Under the pieces are notes generated by a model. That model was not told where the DNA came from. It saw only the letters and a list, made by a program, of their open reading frames with translations, and made no database searches. From contig NZ_JYLO01000015.1 of assembly GCF_001439845.1 (NCBI RefSeq), positions 1 through 64,000 of the forward strand: a stretch of DNA of 64,000 nt. The letters run 5' to 3'. Source of the DNA: Pseudomonas lactis (GTDB lineage: Bacteria; Pseudomonadota; Gammaproteobacteria; Pseudomonadales; Pseudomonadaceae). The translations under genes were made by a program, and so were the position numbers. Positions 39,616 to 47,988 of this stretch are shown here, piece after piece (the stretch's first letter is position 1; every line of letters starts with the position of its first letter).

Positions 39616-39715
39616 TTAATAATCCAGTTAACAGATATTGTCGCCGCCATTAGAATGCTGTGCAATTGCGCATCCTTACCTTTGGCGCAGACCCATTTCC
39701 AGGAGTTCCCCGTAC

Positions 39716-40495
39716 ATGAGCAACATGAACCACGAGCGTGTCCTCAGTGTTCATCACTGGAACGACACTCTGTTCAGCTTCAAGTGCACCCGCGATCCGG
39801 GCCTGCGCTTCGAGAACGGTCAGTTCGTGATGATCGGCCTGCAACAGCCCAACGGCCGCCCGCTCATGCGCGCTTACTCCATTGCCAGCCCGAACTGGGA
39901 AGAGCATCTGGAGTTCTTCAGCATCAAGGTGCCCGATGGCCCGCTGACTTCCCAGTTGCAGCATCTGAAGGAAGGCGACGAGATCATCATCAGCAAAAAA
40001 CCGACAGGCACCCTGGTACTTGACGATTTGAAGCCGGGCAAGCATCTGTATCTGCTCAGCACCGGCACTGGCCTCGCCCCATTCATGAGCGTGATCCAGG
40101 ACCCAGAGACCTACGAGCGTTTCGAAAAAGTCATCCTGTGCCACGGCGTGCGCTACGTCAACGAAGTCGCCTACCGCGAATTCATCACCGAGCACCTGCC
40201 GCAGAACGAGTTCTTCGGCGAGGCCCTGCGTGACAAGTTGATCTACTACCCGACCGTGACCCGCGAGCCGTTCGAAAACGAAGGCCGCCTGACCGACCTG
40301 ATGCGCAGTGGCAAGCTGTTCAGCGACATCGGCCTGCCGCCGATCAACCCCGAGGACGACCGCGCCATGCTGTGCGGCAGCCCAAGCATGTTGGACGAGA
40401 CCAGCGAAGTGTTGAACAGCTTCGGTCTCAAGGTTTCGCCACGGATGCGTGAGCCGGGTGACTACCTGATCGAGCGTGCGTTCGTCGAGAAGTGA
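39716..40495 (+). CDS. fpr: Ferredoxin/flavodoxin-NADP+ reductase Fpr
   Basis: A 259-residue FAD enzyme that moves electrons between NADPH and ferredoxin or flavodoxin. RAYSIASPNWEEHLEFFSIK holds the RxYS flavin motif; LYLLSTGTGLAPFMSVIQDP is the NADP-binding Gly-rich turn, and AMLCGSPSMLDET the nicotinamide-side motif. It ends with AFVEK as bacterial subclass A enzymes do. AGGAG lies before the ATG. It is divergent from finR. Confidence 0.95.
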   Translation: MSNMNHERVLSVHHWNDTLFSFKCTRDPGLRFENGQFVMIGLQQPNGRPLMRAYSIASPNWEEHLEFFSIKVPDGPLTSQLQHLKEGDEIIISKKPTGTLVLDDLKPGKHLYLLSTGTGLAPFMSVIQDPETYERFEKVILCHGVRYVNEVAYREFITEHLPQNEFFGEALRDKLIYYPTVTREPFENEGRLTDLMRSGKLFSDIGLPPINPEDDRAMLCGSPSMLDETSEVLNSFGLKVSPRMREPGDYLIERAFVEK

Positions 40496-40527
40496 TACGG
40501 AGTCAGTAACACCAGCGATCCAAAAAG

Positions 40528-40614
40528 TGTGGGAGCTGGCTTGCCTGCGATGCAGACACCTCAGTGGTTCAGTTGAACCGAGGTGATGCTATCGCAGGCA
40601 AGCCAGCTCCCACA
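40528..40614. repeat. REP pair (REPIN)
   Basis: TGTGGGAGCTGGCTTGCCTG and its inverted copy lie about 45 bases apart between the convergent fpr and trmO genes. Confidence 0.9.
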
Positions 40615-40631
40615 TTTGGTTTTCGCCCTAT

Positions 40632-41327
40632 TTAGTTAGCCGAAACCACTTCCAGCACACAAATCATCCCCGGCTCCGGGTAGTGCCAGCGCACATCCAC
40701 GTCCCAGAAGCGCACACCGTATTCACGCTCAGGGCCGGGCGTTTGGTAGGCCGGTCGCGGATCTTGCGCCAGGCATTGATCAATCAACTCTACCAACGGT
40801 TCACCAAGGCGCTGCGCATGGCCTTGCGCCTGTTGCAGTGCAGCCTTGAGCCATTGCACGCCGATCAGTTCGGGCGCATCGCTGGCGATGTGGTTGGTGG
40901 CCGCATCAACGCTATCGGCATAGGGCACATACGGTTTGATATCCAGCACCGGCGTGCCATCGAGCAAATCTATGCCGGAAATCCACAGTCGCCCCGGCTC
41001 CACCTTGTCCAGTTTCACCACCGACTGGCCGATGCCATTGGGACGATGGGTCGCACGGGTAGCAAATACACCCATGGAGGTATTGCCCCCCAGGCGTGGC
41101 GGGCGCACTTTCAGGCGTGGCTTGTCTTCCAGGGTTTGGTGGAACAGGAACAGCAGCCACACATGGCTGACCTGCTCCAGCCCCTGCACCGCCTCACCCT
41201 GGTCGAACGGCGCCACCAACTCCAGCACGCCGCGGGCAGCCGGCGCCAACTGCGGTTGGCGCGGGATGGCGAACTTCTCCTTGAAGCAAGAGCGCACGAA
41301 GCCGACCGGGGAGACCTGATAGCTCAT
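40632..41327 (-). CDS. trmO: tRNA (N6-threonylcarbamoyladenosine37-N6)-methyltransferase TrmO
   Basis: A 231-residue YaeB/UPF0066 enzyme that methylates t6A37 to m6t6A in some tRNAs using AdoMet. PVGFVRSCFKEKFAIPRQPQ, LEQVSHVWLLFLFHQ and FATRATHRPNGIGQSVVKL are the family signature; the C-terminal domain ends VDVRWHYPEPGMICVLEV. It follows the DUF1456 gene by 3 bases on the minus strand and is probably co-transcribed with it. Confidence 0.93.
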   Translation of the reverse strand: MSYQVSPVGFVRSCFKEKFAIPRQPQLAPAARGVLELVAPFDQGEAVQGLEQVSHVWLLFLFHQTLEDKPRLKVRPPRLGGNTSMGVFATRATHRPNGIGQSVVKLDKVEPGRLWISGIDLLDGTPVLDIKPYVPYADSVDAATNHIASDAPELIGVQWLKAALQQAQGHAQRLGEPLVELIDQCLAQDPRPAYQTPGPEREYGVRFWDVDVRWHYPEPGMICVLEVVSAN

Positions 41328-41330
41328 GGC

Positions 41331-41792
41331 TTAAGCACGAACCCGCAGGGTCAAGCCCTTGAGGAAGTTGCGCAGCAACTGGTCGCCACAGGTGCGGTAG
41401 TTGGTGTGGCCGAACTTGCGGAACAACGCGCTCAGCTCTGGCTTGGACACCGGGAACTCCGCCGCCTTGAGGATTGCATGCATGTCGTCTTCCTTCAGTT
41501 CGAAGGCCACACGCAGCTTTTTTAGGATGATGTTGTTGGTCACCGGGGTTTCGATTGGTTGCGGCGGGCGGCTTTCGTCCTTGCCGCGCTTGAAGATCAC
41601 CAGGCCGTCAAGGAAGTGCGCCATGACGTCATCCGGGCAGAACACGAAGCCTTCTTCCTCATCTTTTTTGAGGTAGGTCAGCAGGTCTTCCTTGGTCACG
41701 TCCATGCCGCCGAGCTTGATGATCTCGACCATCTTGTTGTCGCTGATGTCGAGCATGTAGCGCACGCTGCGCAGTACGTCGTTGTGAATCAT
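41331..41792 (-). CDS. DUF1456 (YehS-like) protein
   Basis: A 153-residue protein of two similar halves, each a DUF1456 unit: NDVLRSVRYMLDISDNKMVE...ITKEDL-type in the first half and NNIILKKLRVAFELKEDDMH with VSKPELSALFRKFGHTNYR in the second. Its function is not established; a nucleic-acid-linked role is sometimes suggested. The ATG at 41792 has AGGA upstream. It lies between a pseudouridine synthase-like gene and trmO, an RNA-modification neighbourhood. Confidence 0.85.
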   Translation of the reverse strand: MIHNDVLRSVRYMLDISDNKMVEIIKLGGMDVTKEDLLTYLKKDEEEGFVFCPDDVMAHFLDGLVIFKRGKDESRPPQPIETPVTNNIILKKLRVAFELKEDDMHAILKAAEFPVSKPELSALFRKFGHTNYRTCGDQLLRNFLKGLTLRVRA

Positions 41793-41860
41793 GGTGGGCA
41801 ATCCTGGTATTCAACGGATGACACCGCCGGAATCAGGCGGTGTCGGGAAAAGGGAACGGC

Positions 41861-42571
41861 TTAAAACTTTTCTTTGCCGGACAGGTAACGCCATTGGCCC
41901 ACCGGCACCTTGCCGATGGACACGCCGCCGATACGGATACGGCGGATGGCGATGACTTTCAGGCCAACGGCTTCGCAGAACAGCGCGATCACGCCGGGTT
42001 GCGGGTTTTTCATCGCAAAGCGTAGGCGGTTTTCGTTCTGCCAGCTGGCTTTGACGGCAGGCAGCTCTTTGCCTTTGTAGGTCAGGCCGTGGTTCAGGCG
42101 GTTGAGGCCGTGGGCAACCATGTCGCCTTCGACTTCCACCACGTATTCCTGCTCGATCTTGGCGGCATCGGCGGTCAACTTGCGCAGAATCTTCCAGTCC
42201 TGGGTGAACACCAGCAGGCCACTGGCCTTGGCTTGCAGGTCGGCGCTGGCGCTCAGGCGCAGAAAGTGCCCCTTGAGCGGGCGCTTGCCGAAGCGGTGTT
42301 CTTCAGAGAGGGTATCGGCGCTGATCGAGGCCATGGCGGTTTCAGCATCCACGCCTGCGGGGGCGTGCAGCAGGATGGTCACCGGCTCTGGCGCGGTGGC
42401 TTTGGCCTCTGGGTCCAGCTCGACTTTCTCGTCAGTGACCTTGAACTGCGGCTCGTCGATCACTTCGCCGTCCACCGAGACCCAGCCGCCTTCGATAAAC
42501 AGCTCAGCCTCCCGACGGGAGCAACCGACCAGTTCGATAAGGCGTTTGGAGAGGCGTATGGGGTCAGTCAT
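41861..42571 (-). CDS. RsuA/RluF-like pseudouridine synthase homologue, catalytic motif altered
   Basis: A 236-residue protein with an N-terminal S4 RNA-binding domain (IRLSKRLIELVGCSRREAEL) and a pseudouridine synthase fold (QEYVVEVEGDMVAHGLNRLN, and GLKVIAIRRIRIGGVSIGKV). In active RsuA enzymes the core reads GRLDxxxxGLLLLT with a catalytic Asp. Here the aligned stretch is RLSASADLQAKASGLLVFTQ, so Gln appears where Asp is expected. It may be an RNA-binding protein without activity or use a shifted Asp. Its start has no unusual feature. Confidence 0.75.
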   Translation of the reverse strand: MTDPIRLSKRLIELVGCSRREAELFIEGGWVSVDGEVIDEPQFKVTDEKVELDPEAKATAPEPVTILLHAPAGVDAETAMASISADTLSEEHRFGKRPLKGHFLRLSASADLQAKASGLLVFTQDWKILRKLTADAAKIEQEYVVEVEGDMVAHGLNRLNHGLTYKGKELPAVKASWQNENRLRFAMKNPQPGVIALFCEAVGLKVIAIRRIRIGGVSIGKVPVGQWRYLSGKEKF

Positions 42572-42687
42572 GACAAGGGCCGTAACAAAAGGGGGCCACT
42601 ATTGTACCTGCCTGGCGCCGGTTAATCCCGGCTCCATTTCAGCGCATGTGCCCTAACAATTATTTAACTGACGCAACACGGGCCAAA

Positions 42688-42776
42688 TGTGGGAGCTGGC
42701 TTGCCTGCGATGGCGGTATACCAGCACCGGATGGGTAGACTGACCCGACGCCTTCGCAGGCAAGCCAGCTCCCACA
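42688..42776. repeat. REP pair (REPIN)
   Basis: TGTGGGAGCTGGCTTGCCTG with its inverted copy ending in CCCACA, in the gap between the pseudouridine synthase-like gene and the acetyltransferase gene. Confidence 0.9.
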
Positions 42777-42793
42777 GTTTGTACGGGATGATT

Positions 42794-43264
42794 TCAGGCA
42801 TTACGGGCCTGTTGCTGCTGGCGCAGACGCAGGTGCAACAACGGATAAGGCTGCCCAAGCCCATCATGTTCTGTTCGCCCGATCACCTCGAAGCCTTGCT
42901 TGAGATAAAATCCCAAGGCCTGGGGGTTCTGTTCGTTGACGTCCAGTTCATCGGCATTCATGTGTTCGATCGCGTAACCCAGCAATTGCCGGCCCAGCCC
43001 CTGGCCACGGTAGTGCGGGTCGATAAACAGCATTTCCACCTTGCCCGCCGACACGCCGGCGAATCCGTTGATGCGTTGGCGCGAGTCCTTGGTGCAGATC
43101 AGCATCACCGCATCGAGGTAGCGGGTCAGCACCAGGTTTTTCAACATGTCGATATAGCTGTCCGGGAGGAAGTCGTGGGTGGCGCGTACCGAGTCCTCCC
43201 AGATCTGCACCAGGCGCGCGTAGTCGCTGGTTCTAGGTGTGTGAATCACCGAATGCTGACGCAT
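42794..43264 (-). CDS. GNAT family N-acetyltransferase (YjaB-like)
   Basis: A 156-residue enzyme. The acetyl-CoA loop is HYRGQGLGRQLLGYAIEHM at about residue 85, preceded by KVEMLFIDP and followed by VNEQNPQALGFYLKQGFEVI, a layout typical of YjaB-type GNAT proteins. The substrate is unknown. It stands alone, 18 bases from a REP pair, with the rimO terminator upstream of it. Confidence 0.85.
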   Translation of the reverse strand: MRQHSVIHTPRTSDYARLVQIWEDSVRATHDFLPDSYIDMLKNLVLTRYLDAVMLICTKDSRQRINGFAGVSAGKVEMLFIDPHYRGQGLGRQLLGYAIEHMNADELDVNEQNPQALGFYLKQGFEVIGRTEHDGLGQPYPLLHLRLRQQQQARNA

Positions 43265-43314
43265 ACCCGCTGTCCCTTGCTGTATTCGGGGTTGATGGGC
43301 AATACGATAGACCT

Positions 43315-43354
43315 AAAAAAGCCCCGCATCTTCTCAGAGGCGGGGCTTTTTTAT
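43315..43354. terminator. Terminator of rimO
   Basis: AAAAAAGCCCCGC and GCGGGGCTTTTTT flank a 12-base loop; it works for minus-strand rimO and has T runs in both directions. Confidence 0.9.
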
Positions 43355-43364
43355 CATCGGGCGA

Positions 43365-44705
43365 TCAGTCGCGCTTTTCGGCCCACAAGTCGTACTCGTC
43401 GGCGTCGGTCACGGTGCACCACACTTTGTCACCCGGCTTCAGGCCGCTGGCATCGTCGATAAACACGTTACCGTCGATTTCAGGGGCGTCAAAGAAGCAG
43501 CGGCCCACCGCGCCTTGCTCGTCGACTTCATCGATGAGCACTTCGATTTCCTTGCCGATGCGCAGTTGCAGGCGTGCCGAGCTGATGGCCTGCTGATGCG
43601 CCATGAAGCGCTCCCAGCGGTCTTGCTTGACGTCGTCCGGCACCACGGCCAGGTCCAGCAGGTTGGCCGGAGCACCTTCCACCGGCGAGTACTGGAAGCA
43701 ACCGACGCGGTCCAGCTGCGCTTCGGTCAGCCAGTCCAGCAGGTACTGGAAGTCTTCTTCGGTCTCGCCGGGGAAGCCGACGATGAAAGTGGAGCGGATG
43801 ATCAGCTCCGGGCAGATCTCGCGCCAGTTCTTGATGCGTGCCAGGGTCTTGTCTTCGAACGCCGGGCGTTTCATCGCCTTGAGCACTTTCGGGCTGGCGT
43901 GCTGGAACGGGATGTCCAGGTACGGCAGGATCTTGCCCGCGGCCATCAACGGGATCAACTCGTCCACGTGCGGGTAAGGGTAAACATAGTGCAGGCGCAC
44001 CCACACGCCCAGGCTGCTAAGGGCTTCGCACAACTCGGTCATGCGGGTTTTCACCGGCGCGCCATTCCAGAAACCGGTGCGGTATTTCACATCGACGCCG
44101 TAGGCGCTGGTGTCCTGGGAGATCACCAGCAGCTCCTTGACGCCAGACTTGACCAGGCGCTGGGCCTCGTCGAGCACGTCACCCACCGGGCGGCTCACCA
44201 GTTTGCCGCGCATCGACGGGATGATGCAGAAGCTGCAGCTGTGGTTGCAGCCTTCCGAAATCTTCAGGTACGCGTAGTGGCGCGGGGTCAGCTTGATGCC
44301 TTGAGGCGGCACCAAGTCGATCAGCGGGTTGTGATCCTGGCGTGGCGGCACCACCTCGTGCACAGCGTTGACCACCTGCTCGTACTGCTGCGGGCCGGTC
44401 ACGGCCAGCACGCTCGGGTGCACGTTGCGGATATTGCCTTCTTCCACCCCCATGCAGCCGGTCACGATGACCTTGCCGTTTTCCTTGATGGCTTCGCCGA
44501 TCACTTCCAGGGATTCGGCTTTGGCCGAGTCGATGAAGCCGCAGGTGTTGACCACCACCACATCGGCGTCCTGGTAAGTGGACACGACGTCGTAGCCTTC
44601 CATACGCAATTGCGTGAGGATGCGCTCGGAGTCGACAAGCGCCTTCGGGCAACCCAGGGAAACAAAGCCAACCTTGGGGTTGGCTTTTGCGATGGTGGTG
44701 GACAT
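43365..44705 (-). CDS. rimO: Ribosomal protein S12 methylthiotransferase RimO
   Basis: A 446-residue radical-SAM enzyme that adds a methylthio group to Asp88 (E. coli numbering) of ribosomal protein S12. The N-terminal MTTase domain has KVGFVSLGCPKALVDSERIL and NTCGFIDSA; the radical-SAM motif is CNHSCSFCIIP (Cys-x3-Cys-x2-Cys); a C-terminal TRAM domain ends the protein. GAGG lies 6 bases before the ATG at 44705. Confidence 0.96.
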   Translation of the reverse strand: MSTTIAKANPKVGFVSLGCPKALVDSERILTQLRMEGYDVVSTYQDADVVVVNTCGFIDSAKAESLEVIGEAIKENGKVIVTGCMGVEEGNIRNVHPSVLAVTGPQQYEQVVNAVHEVVPPRQDHNPLIDLVPPQGIKLTPRHYAYLKISEGCNHSCSFCIIPSMRGKLVSRPVGDVLDEAQRLVKSGVKELLVISQDTSAYGVDVKYRTGFWNGAPVKTRMTELCEALSSLGVWVRLHYVYPYPHVDELIPLMAAGKILPYLDIPFQHASPKVLKAMKRPAFEDKTLARIKNWREICPELIIRSTFIVGFPGETEEDFQYLLDWLTEAQLDRVGCFQYSPVEGAPANLLDLAVVPDDVKQDRWERFMAHQQAISSARLQLRIGKEIEVLIDEVDEQGAVGRCFFDAPEIDGNVFIDDASGLKPGDKVWCTVTDADEYDLWAEKRD

Positions 44706-44830
44706 GTCTAACCTCGGTATTGAATGACGCTGCCGGTCGTGCACGACAAGGCAACGGACGGGCGCTTGGTGCGCCTCTGATCAAAAAGTGCGCAATTCTA
44801 TCGGTGGGCAACGCACTTGACCAGCTTTAT

Positions 44831-44853
44831 GCAGGGAAATGCGACGAGTGCTG
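44831..44853 (+). repeat. Left 23-bp direct repeat of the toxin-antitoxin islet
   Basis: The sequence starting GCAGGGAAATGCGACGAG is identical to 45788-45810. The heptamer CACTTGA precedes both copies, 10 bases further away on this side. Confidence 0.9.
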
Positions 44854-44886
44854 TATCGGGGCATTCTTACAGCCGTTACCACTCTC

Positions 44887-45222
44887 TTAAGCCCGGACGT
44901 CTTGCTCTGCGCGGTGCGATACAACTTTAGACATGCCCACACCTAACGCCTGAAGCACTTTCAGGAGAGTGGAGAGCTTCGGGTCGCCGCCGACGGCGAT
45001 GGATCTGTAGAGATTTGCTCTATTGAGGCCCGTATTCTGCGACAAGCTGAGCATTCCGCCACGGGCTTCCGCGACTCGGCGGACAGCGACAAGGAAGGCG
45101 TCCTCACCACCCGCTTCATCAATTTCCTCAAGTGCGACAGAAAGATATTCGAGAGCAAACGCTTCGTCGTCTCGGAGCATTTCAAGAACGCTATCTTCAT
45201 GAGAGCGAGTACGAATGGTCAT
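44887..45222 (-). CDS. HigA-like antitoxin (addiction module antidote, XRE type)
   Basis: A 111-residue DNA-binding antitoxin. The C-terminal half holds the helix-turn-helix: RGGMLSLSQNTGLNRANLYR and GGDPKLSTLLKVLQALGVGM. The N-terminal LEEIDEAGGEDAFLVAVRRV helix is as in the family that pairs with RelE/HigB-type toxins encoded just upstream. It overlaps the toxin gene by 4 bases (ATGA). It should neutralise the toxin and repress the pair. Confidence 0.88.
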   Translation of the reverse strand: MTIRTRSHEDSVLEMLRDDEAFALEYLSVALEEIDEAGGEDAFLVAVRRVAEARGGMLSLSQNTGLNRANLYRSIAVGGDPKLSTLLKVLQALGVGMSKVVSHRAEQDVRA

Positions 45223-45542
45223 TTTTGCTGCACCTTGTAAGATTTCCAGAGAGCCTTGGCCTGATCGATGTCGTTTTGCTGTCTGGCCTTTGAACCACCA
45301 CCCAACAGGAAAACAATTTTTCGATCTTGGATTGCGTAATACACGCGAAAGCCAGGTCCGAAGTCGAGCTTCATCTCAAAGACCCCATCACCCACCGGCT
45401 CGGTAATTCCAAAGTGACCAAGGGATGCTCGGTCCACTCTGGTGGTGATTCGTGCCTTTGAACGCGTGTCTTGCACGGTATCTAGCCAAGCTTGATAGAT
45501 ATCCACGCCATTGACTGACAGTACATGTTTCACTTCGTACAT
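45219..45542 (-). CDS. HigB/RelE-type toxin (addiction module killer protein)
   Basis: A 107-residue protein of the RelE/ParE superfamily, killer-protein type: DIYQAWLDTVQDTRSKARIT, VDRASLGHFGITEPVGDGVFEMKL, the core GFRVYYAIQDRKIVFLLGGG and the C-terminal SKARQQNDIDQAKALWKSY. Relatives cut mRNA on the ribosome. The toxin-first order and overlap with the antitoxin gene are normal. The pair and a small frame at 45576 lie between 23-bp direct repeats. Confidence 0.9.
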   Translation of the reverse strand: MYEVKHVLSVNGVDIYQAWLDTVQDTRSKARITTRVDRASLGHFGITEPVGDGVFEMKLDFGPGFRVYYAIQDRKIVFLLGGGSKARQQNDIDQAKALWKSYKVQQK

Positions 45543-45575
45543 GCGGAATGTACCTTAAAAGAGACAGGTCGATGA

Positions 45576-45758
45576 TTGAGTTTTTATATCGACCGCGAGC
45601 GCCAGACAGTCGGCACGCTTTTTATTGATCAGCAAGCTGGAGTCCCGGCTTACGCCGCTAAGGCAGCTCTACCGAGTCGGGCCAAAAATATACGGCTGAC
45701 GGTAAATGTGATCAATGCAGGCAAAAAGGCTCCAAAACGCCTTGTCATCTATTACTGA
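45576..45758 (+). CDS. Possible small protein or gene fragment in the islet
   Basis: A 60-residue frame from a TTG start with no clear ribosome site (MSFYIDRERQTVGTLFIDQQ; ends KRLVIYY). I do not recognise it. It lies just before the right-hand direct repeat and could be the tail of a gene brought along with the toxin-antitoxin pair, or a chance frame. Confidence 0.3.
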   Translation: MSFYIDRERQTVGTLFIDQQAGVPAYAAKAALPSRAKNIRLTVNVINAGKKAPKRLVIYY

Positions 45759-45787
45759 CTGCCTAAAACGACACCCAAATCACTTGA

Positions 45788-45810
45788 GCAGGGAAATGCG
45801 ACGAGTGCTG
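45788..45810 (+). repeat. Right 23-bp direct repeat of the toxin-antitoxin islet
   Basis: Perfect copy of 44831-44853, 957 bases to the right and in the same direction. The 409 bases between the toxin gene and kup contain only this repeat, the small frame at 45576 and the presumed kup promoter. Confidence 0.9.
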
Positions 45811-45951
45811 CGCTATGCTTCGCGCCGTTGCGCACGGGTAATGCCCTTGGGTCAATAAAACGTCTGTTTCGAGAAGTAAAACAGCGCATGCTAGGGTCAG
45901 CTTAGAAGCGCTGTTTATAAAAGACCTCAAGTCAAAGGGCAGGAGTGGTTG

Positions 45952-47853
45952 ATGGGTCAGGCAAGTAGTCAGGCAGCAGGTGCCGAGCATTCAAAAGCCA
46001 AGCCGATTGGCATGCTGGTGGCGGCGGTCGGGGTGGTTTATGGCGATATCGGGACCAGCCCGCTCTACACCCTTAAAGAGGTGTTCAACGGCGGTTATGG
46101 GGTGCAGGTCAACCATGACGGCGTCTTGGGGATCCTGGCGCTGATCTTCTGGTCGCTGATCTGGGTGGTGTCGATCAAGTATGTGCTGTTCGTGCTGCGT
46201 GCCGACAACCAGGGCGAGGGCGGCATCATGGCCCTCACCGCGTTGGCCCGGCGAGCTGCCGGGAAGCACACGAAATTGCGCAGTTTCCTGGTGGTATGTG
46301 GCCTGTGTGGCGCGGCGCTGTTCTACGGCGACAGTATGATCACCCCGGCGATTTCGGTGTTGTCGGCCATCGAAGGCTTGGAACTGGCGTTCGACGGCCT
46401 GGAAAAATGGGTGGTGCCCATTGCCTTGGTGGTGCTGGTGGCGCTGTTCCTGATCCAGAAACACGGCACCGACCGCATCGGCAAGCTGTTCGGCCCGGTG
46501 ATGGTCACCTGGTTCCTGGTGTTGGGCGGCCTGGGGGTGTATGGCATTCTGCAGCAACCCGAAGTGCTCAATGCTCTGAACCCGGCATGGGGCGTGCGCT
46601 TCTTTATGGTGCACCCCGGTATTGGCGTGGCGATCCTCGGCGCGGTGGTATTGGCATTGACCGGCGCCGAAGCGTTGTACGCCGACATGGGCCACTTCGG
46701 CCGCAAACCCATTGCCCGTGCGTGGTTTCTGCTGGTGCTGCCGGCGCTGGTGCTCAACTATTTCGGCCAGGGCGCGATGCTGCTGGGCGATCCGGAGGCG
46801 GCGCGCAACCCGTTCTACCTGCTGGCGCCAAGCTGGGCGCTGGTGCCGTTGGTGGGCTTGTCCACCATGGCCACGGTGATTGCTTCCCAGGCGGTGATTT
46901 CCGGCGCGTTCTCGTTGACCCGCCAAGCGATCCAGTTGGGTTACATACCGCGCATGCATATCCAGCACACCTCCAGTGCCGAGCAGGGCCAGATCTACAT
47001 CGGTGCGGTGAACTGGTCGTTGATGGTCGGCGTGATCCTGCTGGTGTTGGGCTTCGAATCCTCCGGTGCCCTGGCCTCGGCCTATGGTGTCGCCGTGACG
47101 GGCACCATGCTGATGACCACCATCCTGGTATCGGCGGTCATGCTGCTGCTGTGGAAATGGCCACCGGTGCTGGCCGTGCCGCTGTTGCTCTGCTGCCTGT
47201 TGGTGGACGGTCTGTTCTTCGCCGCCAACGCGCCGAAGATCCTCCAGGGCGGCGCCTTCCCGGTATTGGCGGGGATCGTGCTGTTTGTGCTGATGACCAC
47301 CTGGAAGCGCGGCAAGCAATTGCTGGTCGGCCGTCTCGACGAGGGTGGGCTGCCATTGCCGATCTTTATCGGCAGCATCCGCGTACAACCGCCTCATCGC
47401 GTGCAGGGCACGGCGGTGTTCCTCACCGCGCGGCCCGACGCCGTGCCCCATGCGCTGTTGCACAACCTGCTGCATAACCAGGTGCTGCATGAGCAAGTGG
47501 TGCTGTTGACCGTGGTTTACGAAGACATTCCACGGGTGCCTTCAGCGCGGCGCTTCGAGGTGGATGCCTACGGCGAAGGCTTCTTCCGAGTGATCCTGCA
47601 CTTCGGGTTTACCGATGAACCAGACGTGCCCGAAGCGTTGAAGCTGTGCCACTTGGATGAGCTGGACTTCAGCCCGATGCGCACCACCTACTTCCTTAGC
47701 CGTGAAACGGTTATCGCCTCGCGCATCAAAGGCATGGCCCGTTGGCGCGAAGTGTTGTTTGCCTTCATGTTGAAAAACGCCAACGGCAACCTGCGGTTCT
47801 TCAAACTGCCGGTCAACCGTGTGATCGAGCTGGGCACCCAGGTCGAGATGTAA
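45952..47853 (+). CDS. kup: Low-affinity potassium transporter Kup
   Basis: A 633-residue membrane protein importing K+ with H+. The N-terminus has VAAVGVVYGDIGTSPLYTLK, the classical Kup signature, and about 12 membrane helices follow to residue 430 (for example FYGDSMITPAISVLSAIEGL). A cytoplasmic C-terminal domain ends at FKLPVNRVIELGTQVEM. AGGAG lies 6 bases before the ATG at 45952. Confidence 0.96.
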   Translation: MGQASSQAAGAEHSKAKPIGMLVAAVGVVYGDIGTSPLYTLKEVFNGGYGVQVNHDGVLGILALIFWSLIWVVSIKYVLFVLRADNQGEGGIMALTALARRAAGKHTKLRSFLVVCGLCGAALFYGDSMITPAISVLSAIEGLELAFDGLEKWVVPIALVVLVALFLIQKHGTDRIGKLFGPVMVTWFLVLGGLGVYGILQQPEVLNALNPAWGVRFFMVHPGIGVAILGAVVLALTGAEALYADMGHFGRKPIARAWFLLVLPALVLNYFGQGAMLLGDPEAARNPFYLLAPSWALVPLVGLSTMATVIASQAVISGAFSLTRQAIQLGYIPRMHIQHTSSAEQGQIYIGAVNWSLMVGVILLVLGFESSGALASAYGVAVTGTMLMTTILVSAVMLLLWKWPPVLAVPLLLCCLLVDGLFFAANAPKILQGGAFPVLAGIVLFVLMTTWKRGKQLLVGRLDEGGLPLPIFIGSIRVQPPHRVQGTAVFLTARPDAVPHALLHNLLHNQVLHEQVVLLTVVYEDIPRVPSARRFEVDAYGEGFFRVILHFGFTDEPDVPEALKLCHLDELDFSPMRTTYFLSRETVIASRIKGMARWREVLFAFMLKNANGNLRFFKLPVNRVIELGTQVEM

Positions 47854-47865
47854 GGCGCTGCCTAC

Positions 47866-47888
47866 CGGGAGCCGGCAATCGGCTCCCG
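47866..47888 (+). terminator. Terminator-like hairpin after kup
   Basis: CGGGAGCCG and CGGCTCCCG form a 9-bp stem with a 5-base loop, followed by a C/T-rich tail. It lies 13 bases past the kup stop. Confidence 0.6.
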
Positions 47889-47933
47889 CTTTCCTTCTGA
47901 ACCCTGTGCAAACGACGGTTGTCGACTAGGCTG

Positions 47934-47955
47934 GTAGGAGCGAGCTCGCTCCTAC
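47934..47955. repeat. Short perfect palindrome, REP-derived
   Basis: A perfect 22-bp palindrome of GTAGGAGCGAG with its own complement, the same family as the core of the element at 20215-20314 but without the loop. It lies just before the xenobiotic reductase gene. Confidence 0.8.
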
Positions 47956-47988
47956 AAAAATGCCTATGAAGCCCAGAAGAGGTGCGCC

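Noticed and set aside
40528..42776. REP pairs as a CRISPR array
   Set aside because: They are scattered palindromes in separate gaps, without regular spacers or cas genes.
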